A stretch of DNA of 64,000 bases from Flavivirga algicola (GCF_012910715.1 NZ_JABBHF010000005.1:62001-126000); one strand, 5' to 3'. Positions 39,125 to 48,008 are shown, numbered from the stretch's first letter. Made by a program: numbers and translations. The notes: generated by a model not told the origin, from the letters alone.

Positions 39125-39640
39125 TCATAACTCCTTAATGTCCTTACGCAATTTTTCCAAGGCACCGTAAATGCGTTTTTCAACAGCTTTGGTAGAAATA
39201 TCTAAAAGTGCTGCAATTTCTTTAAAACGTTTTCCTTCAACACGATTCATCATAAAAGCGACCCGTTGTGCTTCCGTTAAATTAGCCAGTGCTTTTTGTA
39301 ATTTATCATGATACTCACTTTCCTGCATTAAAAATTCAGGGCTCTCATTCGTATACATTTTGGGCTTGGTTTGTTGATGTCTTAAAACAACCTTTTGATG
39401 TGCCGTTTCATTCAACATTAAATTGTTGGCAGTAGTAAATACAAAACTCTTAGCCTTATCTGGGGAAACCTTTGAGCAGTTTTCCCAAAGTTTAACAAAA
39501 GCTTCCTGAACCTTATCTTTTGGATTTAGCAATTCACCAAACTTATAATATAAAAAATTGTGTAAATCTTTAGAATGTTTATTAAATATAGACGAAAACA
39601 GGCGTTCCTCACAAATGTTTTCATGTAATTGCTTACCCAT
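39125..39640 (-). CDS. ECF RNA polymerase sigma factor (FecI-like)
   Basis: 171 residues with sigma-70 region 2 (FNKHSKDLHNFLYYKFGELL, DKVQEAFVKLWENC) and region 4 (LANLTEAQRVAFMMNRVEGK, FKEIAALLDISTKAVEKRIY). Head of the fecR-receptor locus, but a 251-bp gap separates it from fecR, which has its own candidate promoter. It does not itself carry the TAGGGTAGGAA motif upstream. Confidence 0.95.
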   Translation of the reverse strand: MGKQLHENICEERLFSSIFNKHSKDLHNFLYYKFGELLNPKDKVQEAFVKLWENCSKVSPDKAKSFVFTTANNLMLNETAHQKVVLRHQQTKPKMYTNESPEFLMQESEYHDKLQKALANLTEAQRVAFMMNRVEGKRFKEIAALLDISTKAVEKRIYGALEKLRKDIKEL

Positions 39641-39719
39641 TATAGTTTGGTGGTTTAATGACGCTAAAATAAAGTTTTTTGGAATTCGGAATTTAGAATT
39701 TTGATTTTTTTTCCATTCA

Positions 39720-39730
39720 TAGGGTAGGAA
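39720..39730 (+). promoter_or_regulatory. TAGGGTAGGAA motif before lipoprotein gene, candidate ECF sigma promoter
   Basis: Exact 11-base match to the motif before fecR (38913-38923, minus), with the same following spacing N4-TAAA. It lies 36 bp before ATG 39766. Best explained as a shared promoter for the neighbouring ECF sigma factor. Confidence 0.65.
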
Positions 39731-39765
39731 TTTTTAAAGATATCCTGTTTAATAATCAAAAAGCT

Positions 39766-41568
39766 ATGTTTAACCCAAAATTAAAAATCATGAAATCTAA
39801 AATGAGAATATTATTATTGATACCTTTTTTTGCCCTTTTGTTCTTCACATCATGTCAAGAAGAGGCTGTTGAAGTAACGCCTCCTGCCGAAAGTGAAGCA
39901 CTTGTAGCAGATTCGCAGTTAACAAGTTTTATAAGTGCAACATCTAAAATGGATGGTTCTAAAGACAACATTATAGATAATGCAAGTTGTATATCTGTAT
40001 CGTTACCAGTAACAGTAACAGTTAATGGTTTAGAGGTTATTGTTGACTCTGAAGAAGACTTTGAAGTTATCGAAGCTATTTTCGACGAATTTGAAGAGGA
40101 TTTAGACAAACTGGAAATGTTATTTCCAATTACAATAGTTAATTCAGAGCATGAAGAAGTTGTTATAAATAATGCCGATGAGTTAGAAGCTTATGTTAAA
40201 GAGTGTAGTGGAGACAACGAAGTTGATGATGATATTGAATGTATCGATTTCCAGTATCCAATATCTTTTTCGGTTTACGATACTGAGTTTCAGGTTATAG
40301 ATGTTGTAACGATTGAAAATGACAGAGAATTACATCGTTTTGTTAAGCGTGTTGCGAATGCCGAAGTTTTAGCAAGTCTTAACTTTCCTGTGACAATGCT
40401 TTTATCTGATGGTTCTTCTGTTGTAGTAAACAATAATGAGGAATTGGAAAAAACTATAAACGAAGCAAAAGATGCTTGCGATGAAGATGATGATAACGAT
40501 TATGGTGATGACGATTTCACCAAAGAACGTTTAGATGAGTATTTAAAAATTTGTCCTTGGGTTGTTTATGAATTCAAAAGAGATAACCAAGACAATACAG
40601 CCGAGTACAAAGAATATGCTTTAAACTTTAAAGAAGATAATGTTGTTGTAATGCGTGCAAGAGGCGGAGATATTTTAACAGGTACTTGGAGTACACGCGT
40701 AACTGATAGAGGTGCACTTTTAAAAATGGAATTTGAAAATCTGGCCGACTTTACTTTAGAGTGGATTGTATATGATATTGAATATGGTAAGATTAAGCTT
40801 TATGAGACTGGTGGCAATAGAATCATCATGAAGAAAAACTGTGATGTTGTTATTGATATTACCAAAGAAAGAATTAAAAACTATTTACAGGAATGTTTAT
40901 GGCGAGTAGCACGTTTAAGTGTTGATGGTGCCGATAATGAAAAAGATTATATAGGAACACCTTTAAAGTTCTTTGAAAACAATGTTGTAAAACTTAGAGT
41001 TAATGGTGAGTTGGTTGAAGGAACTTATGAAGTAGGTGTGAGAAATACAGGTTTTGTTTTAAAAATTAATTTAGAAGGAAGACCAGATTTGAAACTAGAA
41101 TGGGCTATTACTTTCTTAGAGCCAGGTTTAATTAAACTTGAAAATGAGAATAACAAAATGGTCTTGAAAAGACACTGTCCTGAAGGAGATGAAGATATAA
41201 ACTATATCAACGATGTACTTACTACCGCTTGGGGAGCAGGTTGGGATGGAGGTTGGATTGTAGCCTCTTATATCGATGGAGATGAAGAGAAAAAGGAAGC
41301 CTTTGAGTTATATGCAATTACTTTTTCAGAAGAAGGAAAGATAAATGTTTATAAGGAAAATAATGATTTACAGTATAGTGGTTCTTGGTTAGCTTATAGA
41401 AATGAAGGTTTGTTCCTTGGTATGCATTTTGGAACTGAAGCACCATTTAATACGCTTAATCACAGGTGGATGATAAAATCTATTACAGAAACTAGAGTAG
41501 AATTAAAGGATTACACTGCCGAAGGTGGTATAGAAAGAATATTAGTTCTTGAACAAAAAGAATGGTAA
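39766..41568 (+). CDS. Acidic surface lipoprotein with two kinds of tandem repeat
   Basis: 600 residues; an alternative start at 39790 would give a shorter signal peptide. Lipobox LLFFTSC, so lipid-anchored. Residues ~75-245 hold three copies of a unit with FPVTV, a DG-type turn, VVVNN and EELE, each followed by a conserved Cys. Residues ~250-600 hold three copies of a ~110-residue unit (TKERIKNYLQEC-W, GTW, LEW-V, IKL). Very acidic. No family named. Divergent from the sigma factor and sharing the fecR promoter motif, so probably the surface partner or target of that locus. Confidence 0.8.
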   Translation: MFNPKLKIMKSKMRILLLIPFFALLFFTSCQEEAVEVTPPAESEALVADSQLTSFISATSKMDGSKDNIIDNASCISVSLPVTVTVNGLEVIVDSEEDFEVIEAIFDEFEEDLDKLEMLFPITIVNSEHEEVVINNADELEAYVKECSGDNEVDDDIECIDFQYPISFSVYDTEFQVIDVVTIENDRELHRFVKRVANAEVLASLNFPVTMLLSDGSSVVVNNNEELEKTINEAKDACDEDDDNDYGDDDFTKERLDEYLKICPWVVYEFKRDNQDNTAEYKEYALNFKEDNVVVMRARGGDILTGTWSTRVTDRGALLKMEFENLADFTLEWIVYDIEYGKIKLYETGGNRIIMKKNCDVVIDITKERIKNYLQECLWRVARLSVDGADNEKDYIGTPLKFFENNVVKLRVNGELVEGTYEVGVRNTGFVLKINLEGRPDLKLEWAITFLEPGLIKLENENNKMVLKRHCPEGDEDINYINDVLTTAWGAGWDGGWIVASYIDGDEEKKEAFELYAITFSEEGKINVYKENNDLQYSGSWLAYRNEGLFLGMHFGTEAPFNTLNHRWMIKSITETRVELKDYTAEGGIERILVLEQKEW

Positions 41569-41643
41569 TCTGAATCTGTTTTTGATTAAAAAGGATAAGC
41601 TTATCTTTTCGGTTTATGGTTAGTTAGTTAAGTCTCCTTTATA

Positions 41644-41677
41644 AGGCTGTCAAATTATAATTTGACAGCCTTTTTTT
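41644..41677 (+). terminator. Intrinsic terminator after lipoprotein gene
   Basis: AGGCTGTCAAATTA / TAATTTGACAGCCT perfect stem followed by seven T. Confidence 0.9.
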
Positions 41678-41710
41678 ATTAGTCTACTTTATAAATACGC
41701 TTCAAATGAT

Positions 41711-41718
41711 TAACTTTG
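41711..41718 (+). promoter_or_regulatory. -7 box of the ffh promoter
   Basis: TAACTTTG fits TAnnTTTG, 25 bp before the ffh ATG and just after the preceding terminator. Confidence 0.6.
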
Positions 41719-41743
41719 CCATTCCTAAAATTAAAAGTAAATT

Positions 41744-43072
41744 ATGTTTAATAATTTAAGTGATAAATTAGATAAAGCCTTACACGTTTTAAAAGGACAT
41801 GGAAGCATTACAGAGGTTAATGTGGCCGAGACTTTAAAGGAAGTACGTCGCGCATTACTTGATGCCGATGTTAATTTTAAAATAGCCAAAGAATTTACAA
41901 AAAGAGTTAAAGAAAAAGCCCTTGGACAAAATGTTTTAACAACATTACAGCCAGGTCAGTTAATGGTTAAAATCGTAAAAGATGAGTTGACTGAACTTAT
42001 GGGAGGCGATGCAGAGGGGGTTAACCTTTCAGCAACGCCAAGTGTTATTTTAATGTCTGGTTTGCAAGGTTCTGGTAAGACCACTTTTTCTGGTAAACTC
42101 GCTAATTATCTTAAAAATAAAAAAACTAAAAAACCATTGTTGGTGGCTTGTGATGTGTATCGTCCAGCAGCGATTGACCAATTGCATGTTGTTGGAGATC
42201 AAATAGGTGTTGAGGTTTTTAGTGATAGAGGCAATAATGATCCTGTTGCGATTTCTAAGGCGGGTATTGCCCACGCAAAGGCCAATGGACACAATGTCGT
42301 GATTATTGATACCGCAGGTCGTTTGGCTGTTGATGAGGTGATGATGACCGAAATATCAAACATTCACAAGGCAATCCAACCACAGGAAACATTATTTGTT
42401 GTAGATTCTATGACTGGTCAGGATGCTGTTAATACGGCAAAAGCCTTTAATGATGTCTTGAATTTTGATGGTGTTATCCTAACAAAATTAGATGGTGATA
42501 CACGTGGTGGTGCAGCAATTTCCATAAAATCTGTAGTCAATAAACCAATCAAATTTATTGGTACGGGAGAAAAAATGGAAGCCATAGATGTGTTCTATCC
42601 ATCTCGTATGGCAGACCGTATTCTTGGAATGGGAGACGTTGTTTCCTTAGTTGAAAGAGCCCAGGAACAATTTGATGAAGCTGAAGCACGTAAACTTCAA
42701 AAGAAAATAGCTAAAAACCAATTTGGTTTTGATGATTTCCTGAAGCAAATTCAGCAGATCAAGAAAATGGGAAACATGAAAGATCTTATGGGGATGATTC
42801 CTGGTGCTGGAAAAATGATGAAAGATATTGATATTGATGATGATGCTTTTAAAGGGATTGAAGCCATTATTCATTCTATGACACCTAAAGAAAGAAGTAA
42901 TCCATCTATTTTGAATTCAAGTAGAAAAATACGTATAGGAAAAGGTTCGGGAACATCTGTTCAGGAAGTGAATCAACTACTTAAACAGTTCAACCAGATG
43001 AGTAAAATGATGAAGATGATGCAAGGGGGCGGAGGCAAAAAGATGATGCAAATGATGAAAGGGATGCGCTAG
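41744..43072 (+). CDS. ffh: Signal recognition particle protein Ffh
   Basis: 442 residues. N domain helices (LSDKLDKALHVLKGHGSITE); G domain with P-loop GLQGSGKTTFSGKLA, DTAGR and TKLDGDTRGG; Met-rich M domain at the end (MSKMMKMMQGGGGKKMMQMM). Binds 4.5S RNA and nascent membrane proteins and delivers them to FtsY/SecY. Monocistronic. Confidence 0.98.
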   Translation: MFNNLSDKLDKALHVLKGHGSITEVNVAETLKEVRRALLDADVNFKIAKEFTKRVKEKALGQNVLTTLQPGQLMVKIVKDELTELMGGDAEGVNLSATPSVILMSGLQGSGKTTFSGKLANYLKNKKTKKPLLVACDVYRPAAIDQLHVVGDQIGVEVFSDRGNNDPVAISKAGIAHAKANGHNVVIIDTAGRLAVDEVMMTEISNIHKAIQPQETLFVVDSMTGQDAVNTAKAFNDVLNFDGVILTKLDGDTRGGAAISIKSVVNKPIKFIGTGEKMEAIDVFYPSRMADRILGMGDVVSLVERAQEQFDEAEARKLQKKIAKNQFGFDDFLKQIQQIKKMGNMKDLMGMIPGAGKMMKDIDIDDDAFKGIEAIIHSMTPKERSNPSILNSSRKIRIGKGSGTSVQEVNQLLKQFNQMSKMMKMMQGGGGKKMMQMMKGMR

Positions 43073-43075
43073 TTC

Positions 43076-43118
43076 TAGTGAGCAGTGTTCAGTACTCAGT
43101 TCGCAGTAAGCAGTAATT
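43076..43118. repeat. Intergenic CAGT-type repeat
   Basis: Several irregular copies of the words GCAGT/TCAGT (AGCAGTGTTCAGTACTCAGT, then GCAGTAAGCAGT). Related tracts lie at 46446-46468 (reverse orientation) and 52386-52445. Common-looking spacer repeat of flavobacterial genomes; function unknown. Confidence 0.55.
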
Positions 43119-43199
43119 AAGGGAAAAGTATATAACAACTTTGCGATTTAGCGTCTTTGCAAGATAATATTCGTGCATTCACGGCAAAAATTAATAAAT

Positions 43200-44081
43200 A
43201 TGACAATTTTAGACGGAAAAAAAGTTAGTAACGACATTAAAAATGAAATTGCTGCTGAAGTTCAGAAAATAAAAGATAAAGGAGAGAAAGTTCCTCATTT
43301 AGCGGCAATAATTGTTGGTAATGATGGTGCTAGTTTAACCTATGTTGGGAGTAAAGTAAAAGCTTGTGAACGCGTTGGTTTCGAGTCTACTTTGGTGCAA
43401 ATGTCCAATACAACGAGTGAGGTTGAATTGTTAGAAAAAATAAAAGAACTTAATGAGAATCCTGAAATTGATGGTTTTATAGTTCAGTTGCCGTTACCTC
43501 CACAAATTAATGAGCAGAAAGTATTATTAGCCGTAAACCCAGATAAAGATGTTGATGGTTTCCATCCTACAAATTTTGGGAAAATGGCTTTAGATATGTC
43601 TACTTTTATTCCAGCAACCCCATTCGGTATTCTAGAATTGTTAGATCGTTATGGTGTAGAAACTAAAGGAAAGCATACGGTAGTTATTGGACGTTCTCAT
43701 ATTGTAGGTAGGCCTATGAGTATTTTAATGGGACGCAAAGGATTCCCTGGAAATTCAACAGTAACTTTAACCCATAGTCATACAAAAAATATTACCCAAA
43801 TTACATCACAGGCAGATATTATTATTTCGGCATTGGGGGTTCCTAATTTCTTAAAAGCAGAAATGGTAAAAGACGATGTTGTTGTTGTAGACGTTGGGAT
43901 TACAAGGGTTACCGATGAGACTAAACCGAGAGGGTATAGAATAGTAGGAGATGTAGATTTTGCCAATGTTAGTCAGAAAGCAAGTTATATAACACCAGTT
44001 CCTGGAGGTGTAGGTCCTATGACCATTGCCATGCTACTTAAAAACACATTGCTCGCTAGAGAAAGGCATAACAATATTTAA
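43200..44081 (+). CDS. folD: Methylenetetrahydrofolate dehydrogenase/cyclohydrolase FolD
   Basis: 293 residues from ATG 43200 (MTILDGKKVSNDIKNEIAAE); an in-frame upstream start at 43173 lies in repeat-like spacer sequence. Interconverts methylene-, methenyl- and formyl-THF. Conserved YVGSKVKACERVG (catalytic Lys), GFHPTNFGKM, NADP site GRSHIVGRPMSILM and PVPGGVGPMTIAMLLKNT. Confidence 0.97.
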   Translation: MTILDGKKVSNDIKNEIAAEVQKIKDKGEKVPHLAAIIVGNDGASLTYVGSKVKACERVGFESTLVQMSNTTSEVELLEKIKELNENPEIDGFIVQLPLPPQINEQKVLLAVNPDKDVDGFHPTNFGKMALDMSTFIPATPFGILELLDRYGVETKGKHTVVIGRSHIVGRPMSILMGRKGFPGNSTVTLTHSHTKNITQITSQADIIISALGVPNFLKAEMVKDDVVVVDVGITRVTDETKPRGYRIVGDVDFANVSQKASYITPVPGGVGPMTIAMLLKNTLLARERHNNI

Positions 44082-44117
44082 ACTTAAACTAAACAACTTA
44101 TAAAGGTTTTTTGAATG

Positions 44118-44151
44118 GCATTATAGGCTTTTAGCGTATAATGCTTTTTTT
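44118..44151 (+). terminator. Intrinsic terminator after folD
   Basis: GCATTATA (44118-44125) and TATAATGC (44137-44144), followed by seven T. Confidence 0.85.
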
Positions 44152-44229
44152 ATTAAAACTTTTTTTGTGTTATAGATAATATTATCAGCAAAATTTAGTT
44201 ATACTATACAATTACCAGTAATTTGTGAT

Positions 44230-44373
44230 ATGAATAAAATGACAAATTTGCCTAAAGAAGGTAAATCAATATTTGAAGAAATTGATAGACTCAAAAAGAT
44301 GAACGATCTGTTGGTCATTATTCTTATTTGTCTTTTTATACTTTTATTCGCAGTGGTGTTTGTATTGCAATAG
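44230..44373 (+). CDS. Small single-pass membrane protein, 47 aa
   Basis: ATG 44230 to TAG 44371. Starts MNKMTNLPKEGKSIFEEIDR, then LKKMNDLLVIILICLFILLF and AVVFVLQ. A charged N-terminal half and one C-terminal membrane helix suggest a tail-anchored small protein. It occupies the otherwise empty 376-bp gap between the folD terminator and convergent rluF. No family recognised, and it could be spurious. Confidence 0.5.
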   Translation: MNKMTNLPKEGKSIFEEIDRLKKMNDLLVIILICLFILLFAVVFVLQ

Positions 44374-44457
44374 ATGGATAAACAAGTGCTGACTTCCTAA
44401 GGCTTACACGTAAAATGATTTAAAAGTTTTAAAAATATGGTTTCCTCTATCAACAAT

Positions 44458-45216
44458 TTATCTTTTTATTCTTTTTGGCTGTTTCTGGTGTTCTTTCGAA
44501 GAATTGCTAATTAACTTATTTAGCTCATTAAATTCCACTTTCGTTAATTCTCTATACGCACCAATAGGTATATCCATTTTAATATTCATTATTCTAACAC
44601 GTTTTAGTGTTTGCACCTCATAATTTAGATACTCGCACATTCGCCTAATTTGTCTGTTTAGGCCCTGTGTTAAGATGATTTTAAATTGGAAAGTACTTAA
44701 CTTTTTAACTTTACATTTTTTAGTAACCTGTTTTAATTCAGCTAGATGAATACCGCTAGACATACGCTCAATAAATGTTTGAGATATAGGTTTATCTACA
44801 GTTACAATATATTCTTTTTCATGATTATTACTGGCGCGTAGAATTTTATTTACTATATCGCCATCATCAGTTAGTAGAATTAAACCTTCACTAGGTTTGT
44901 CCAGTCTTCCAATTGGAAAAATACGTTTCGGGTAATTTATAAAGTCAATAATATTGTCTTTTTCAACAGAAGTATCGGTTGTGCAAACAATTCCAACAGG
45001 TTTATTAAAAGCTAAATAGACAAAGCTTTCTTTATTGTTTTTTATTTCCTTGCCATCAACGTATACAATATCTCCCGGTGCAATTTTTGTACCCATTTCA
45101 GGGATCACTCCATTAATAGTGACTCGTCCAGCTTCAATAAGTTTATCGGCTTCTCGACGAGAACAATATCCAACTTCACTTAAAAATTTGTTAATGCGTT
45201 TTAATTGTACTTCCAT
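44458..45216 (-). CDS. rluF: 23S rRNA pseudouridine(2604) synthase RluF-like
   Basis: 252 residues. N-terminal S4 domain (RINKFLSEVGYCSRREADKL), then an RsuA-type catalytic domain with the catalytic Asp in GRLDKPSEGLILLTDDGD and the run KILRASNNHEKEYIVTVDKP, closely like RluF. RNA-binding GLNRQIRRMCEYLNYEV follows. Basic tail. A member of the RsuA/RluB/E/F family, and RluF fits best. Confidence 0.9.
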   Translation of the reverse strand: MEVQLKRINKFLSEVGYCSRREADKLIEAGRVTINGVIPEMGTKIAPGDIVYVDGKEIKNNKESFVYLAFNKPVGIVCTTDTSVEKDNIIDFINYPKRIFPIGRLDKPSEGLILLTDDGDIVNKILRASNNHEKEYIVTVDKPISQTFIERMSSGIHLAELKQVTKKCKVKKLSTFQFKIILTQGLNRQIRRMCEYLNYEVQTLKRVRIMNIKMDIPIGAYRELTKVEFNELNKLISNSSKEHQKQPKRIKR

Positions 45217-45235
45217 GCCTCAAAAGTACAACATT

Positions 45236-46063
45236 TTATACGTTTAAGAAGTCGATAATATAATTGTGAACGATATCGTTTTTTAGACCATGACCGAAAC
45301 CTTTGGTACCAATAAATTGTACTTTTTCATGGTTTTTTTTAAATTTTAAACCATCTGTGTAAGGTATAACTTTATCTTTCTTATCGTGAATGACTAGTAT
45401 TTTTGTTTCGATTTCTTTTATGAAATTAGGTGCAGAATAGTATTCTGGTAAATGGTTAAATTCTTCCAATACATATTGAACCATGGCAGAGGAAACTCTT
45501 TCATTGTAGCCCATCATAGTCTCATAGCGTTTAAAAACATCAACAAAATCTGCTGGGGCACCCAATGAGACAATTTTTTTAACAGACTCTAATTGCTTTT
45601 TATGCTGAGAAAAAATAGTTGCAGTGCCTCCAACCGAATGCCCTATCAAAGTATCTACCTTAAATTTTTTAGCAACAATACTTATACACTCAGAATAAAG
45701 AAGCGCATTGAATAATTTGCCACTAGAATTACCGTGAGCAGGAGCATCTAGAGCAATAATAGTATAATCTAAAGCAGTTAAAGTTTCAATGAGGCTTTTC
45801 CATCTAAAAGCGTTACTTTTCCAACCATGAGCTAGTAAGATGGTTTCTTTTTTGCCTTGCCAATAATAGGTTTTTATTGAAATATTTTCATGAATGATAT
45901 TTTCTTGAATAGCTGTGGAAAGGTATTGGTTTTGTTCTTCGTTAAGTCGTCCTTTTTGGGGTGTAGAAAATAATTTGATTGCTAATTTTGCAGCATATTT
46001 AGGAGAAATATAGCTTATCAGATTTATATAGAACCCAATAAATTTTATAAAATACGCCTTCAT
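45236..46063 (-). CDS. Alpha/beta hydrolase
   Basis: 275 residues. N-terminal hydrophobic segment (IKFIGFYINLISYISPKYAA), then an alpha/beta hydrolase fold: oxyanion region LLAHGWKSNAFRWKSL, nucleophile elbow LIGHSVGGTA, Asp in VIHDKKDKVIPY and His in GTKGFGHGL. Substrate unknown. The start overlaps the end of the cupin gene by 4 bp (ATGA), so the pair is co-translated. Confidence 0.9.
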   Translation of the reverse strand: MKAYFIKFIGFYINLISYISPKYAAKLAIKLFSTPQKGRLNEEQNQYLSTAIQENIIHENISIKTYYWQGKKETILLAHGWKSNAFRWKSLIETLTALDYTIIALDAPAHGNSSGKLFNALLYSECISIVAKKFKVDTLIGHSVGGTATIFSQHKKQLESVKKIVSLGAPADFVDVFKRYETMMGYNERVSSAMVQYVLEEFNHLPEYYSAPNFIKEIETKILVIHDKKDKVIPYTDGLKFKKNHEKVQFIGTKGFGHGLKNDIVHNYIIDFLNV

Positions 46064-46431
46064 TTAACTTCTCTGTTTACCAAGTCTATAGAAAATGCAG
46101 GTGTACAAATAGCTATGTATTCACATATTTCAGCAAAAGGATTGGAATATTGAACTCGGGTGTTCTTTTCAATTTTAATAGATTGACCAGCTTCTAAAAT
46201 AACTGTTTCATTTTCAATAATAAATTGCTTCTTGCCTTTTAGAATAAAGGTGAATTCATCAAACTTAGGTGTCTGAAAAGGTTCGCTCCACCCAGAAGGC
46301 GCCTTCATATAGGCAATACTAATTTGAGAATTACCATCGGTAGCCATTCCAAAATGCTCTTTTATAACTTTGCCATCTGTGGTAGGCACAATAAACGGAT
46401 TGTTTTGAATAATATATTTCTTTTGTTTCAC
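46060..46431 (-). CDS. Cupin domain protein
   Basis: 123 residues, single small cupin: the first motif region ends EPFQTPKFDEFTFILKGKKQ, the second includes VILEAGQSIKIEKNTRVQYS. Metal ligands are incomplete compared with classic cupins (no HxH), so a non-catalytic or sugar/ligand-binding role is possible. Overlaps the alpha/beta hydrolase downstream. Confidence 0.82.
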   Translation of the reverse strand: MKQKKYIIQNNPFIVPTTDGKVIKEHFGMATDGNSQISIAYMKAPSGWSEPFQTPKFDEFTFILKGKKQFIIENETVILEAGQSIKIEKNTRVQYSNPFAEICEYIAICTPAFSIDLVNREVK

Positions 46432-46445
46432 GAGTTTTTAATTTT

Positions 46446-46468
46446 GCTCACTATTCACTGCTTACTAT
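46446..46468. repeat. Intergenic CAGT-type repeat, reverse orientation
   Basis: The reverse complement of 46446-46468 contains TAGTAAGCAGTGAATAGTGA, matching the GCAGT/TCAGT tract family at 43076 and 52386. It lies in the 33-bp gap between the cupin gene and the YitT gene and runs into the 3' end of the latter. Confidence 0.45.
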
Positions 46469-47436
46469 TTCATAGGCTTTTTTTTGATCATACCACCCTT
46501 TAAATCTTTAACAATACCCATAATGATAAATGCGTTTCTATCAATTTTATCAATCTCGGTTTGTAACTTTGCAAGTTCTAAACGGGTTACTACAGTATAA
46601 ATAATGTCTTTGTCATAGCTTTTTCCCTGGGTTCCAAAACCACCTTTCCCCGCATAAATAGTACAGGCACGACGCAGTTTTTCGGTTAACATAATCCTTA
46701 ATTCTTCATGTTTGTTCGATATGATTGTAACCCCAACATATTCTTCTACACCATCAACCACAAAATCTACTGTTCTTGCTGCTGCTAAATAAGTAAGAAT
46801 GGCGTAAAGAGCGGTTTCAATAGAAAGTGTATACGCACCAATAGAAAATATAATGATGTTAATTAGCAATAGAACATCACCTATAGTTAATGATAATTTT
46901 CTGCTTAAAAAAATGGCTAAAACCTCAGTGCCATCAATAACACTACCCCCACGCATAGACATACCTATTCCTAGCCCTAAAAAGAAACCGCCAAAAACAG
47001 CAATCAATAACTTGTCTTCTGTAACAGTTGGGTAATCTATAAAATGAACAACGAGAGCTAAAAGCGCAATGGCAGCAATACTTTTTATTGCAAATTTGAA
47101 ATTAATAGTTTTAGATGCAAGAATTAAAAAAGGCAGGTTGACCAAAACTAATAATAACCCCAATTTTAACGAGGTAACATTTTCCAATAATAAAGAAATA
47201 CCTGTAGCGCCTCCGTCAATAAATTTATTTGGAAGCAAAAAACCCTTTAACCCAAATCCAGCAGAAAAAACACCAAGTATGATAAAAATATATTCTTTTA
47301 TGGCATGCGATAATTCAACTTGAAATCTCCTTACCAGAGGGACTATTTGCTTTTTGCTTACAGGCTTGTTTGCTTGTTTTTTTTCAAGCCTTTTACGAGC
47401 TAAATCTATTAATAGTTTCGATAAGAATGGATTCAT
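46465..47436 (-). CDS. YitT family membrane protein (DUF161/DUF2179)
   Basis: 323 residues. Cytosolic basic N-terminus, then about five membrane helices (IKEYIFIILGVFSAGFGLKG; GLLLVLVNLPFLILA) with the Gly-rich GGFFLGLGIGMSMRGGSVIDGTE-type segment, and a C-terminal DUF2179 domain (KLRRACTIYAGKGGFGTQGK). Role unknown in general for this family; a transporter-like protein. Confidence 0.88.
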   Translation of the reverse strand: MNPFLSKLLIDLARKRLEKKQANKPVSKKQIVPLVRRFQVELSHAIKEYIFIILGVFSAGFGLKGFLLPNKFIDGGATGISLLLENVTSLKLGLLLVLVNLPFLILASKTINFKFAIKSIAAIALLALVVHFIDYPTVTEDKLLIAVFGGFFLGLGIGMSMRGGSVIDGTEVLAIFLSRKLSLTIGDVLLLINIIIFSIGAYTLSIETALYAILTYLAAARTVDFVVDGVEEYVGVTIISNKHEELRIMLTEKLRRACTIYAGKGGFGTQGKSYDKDIIYTVVTRLELAKLQTEIDKIDRNAFIIMGIVKDLKGGMIKKKPMK

Positions 47437-47447
47437 TTATTTGTTTG

Positions 47448-48008
47448 CTAATGCATATTCCAGTTTAAGAAAAAATATTTTATTTTGGCATCATCAGGGA
47501 TATGTGTTGCTTCTATTTTAACATCCATATTAAATCTAAGATTTGCTGGAAGCTCTTCTTTATCTATAACAAAACTTGCGTTTAGTTCATTAATAATAAT
47601 ATGAATTGAGTTTATGAGATTGTTTATTTTCGATATTTTATAAGTGCTTGAAATATCCTTAAAAGTACTTAGAGTTGTAATGCCCTTGTTGGTCTTAAAC
47701 CGAGGGTCTAAAATTTGTATACTCTCAATAGTCGATGTAGAGTCTAAAGCTTGTTTAGGCGTGAGGGCCAAGAGTTTTTTACCTCCTTTTTCAAATATTT
47801 CTATATTGTTCTGGCTCCCTGTAAACTCATCACCGCCAATAAATTTCACCAAAGAATCATTAACATAAATATCCTTAAGGTCTTTTACCTGCGTTGAGTC
47901 TGTCAATAGTCCGAGATGCTGTTTTCCAATTTCAAAAGGATCTTGCTTCTTTTTACAGCTAGAAAACAAAAAACTAAGTATAATAAGACTTAAAAATGGT
48001 TTGTACAT
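47448..48008 (-). CDS. Hypothetical lipoprotein, 186 aa
   Basis: Signal peptide with lipobox FLFSSCKKK, so lipid-anchored. The rest contains DLKDIYVNDSLVKFIGGDEF and a beta-rich C-terminus (ANLRFNMDVKIEATHIPDDA). No family recognised. Lies 11 bp upstream (minus) of the YitT gene and possibly in an operon with it. Confidence 0.75.
   Translation of the reverse strand: MYKPFLSLIILSFLFSSCKKKQDPFEIGKQHLGLLTDSTQVKDLKDIYVNDSLVKFIGGDEFTGSQNNIEIFEKGGKKLLALTPKQALDSTSTIESIQILDPRFKTNKGITTLSTFKDISSTYKISKINNLINSIHIIINELNASFVIDKEELPANLRFNMDVKIEATHIPDDAKIKYFFLNWNMH

Noticed and set aside
42990-43072. ATGATG repeats at the end of ffh as a microsatellite
   Set aside because: They encode the Met-rich M domain tail normal for Ffh.
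43133-43191. CTTTGCG..GCGTCTTTGC..ATTCGTGCATTCACGG spacer before folD as a promoter or RNA element
   Set aside because: It looks like a common spacer repeat of Bacteroidota, but only one copy is in this window, so no claim is made; -7-like words in it are imperfect.
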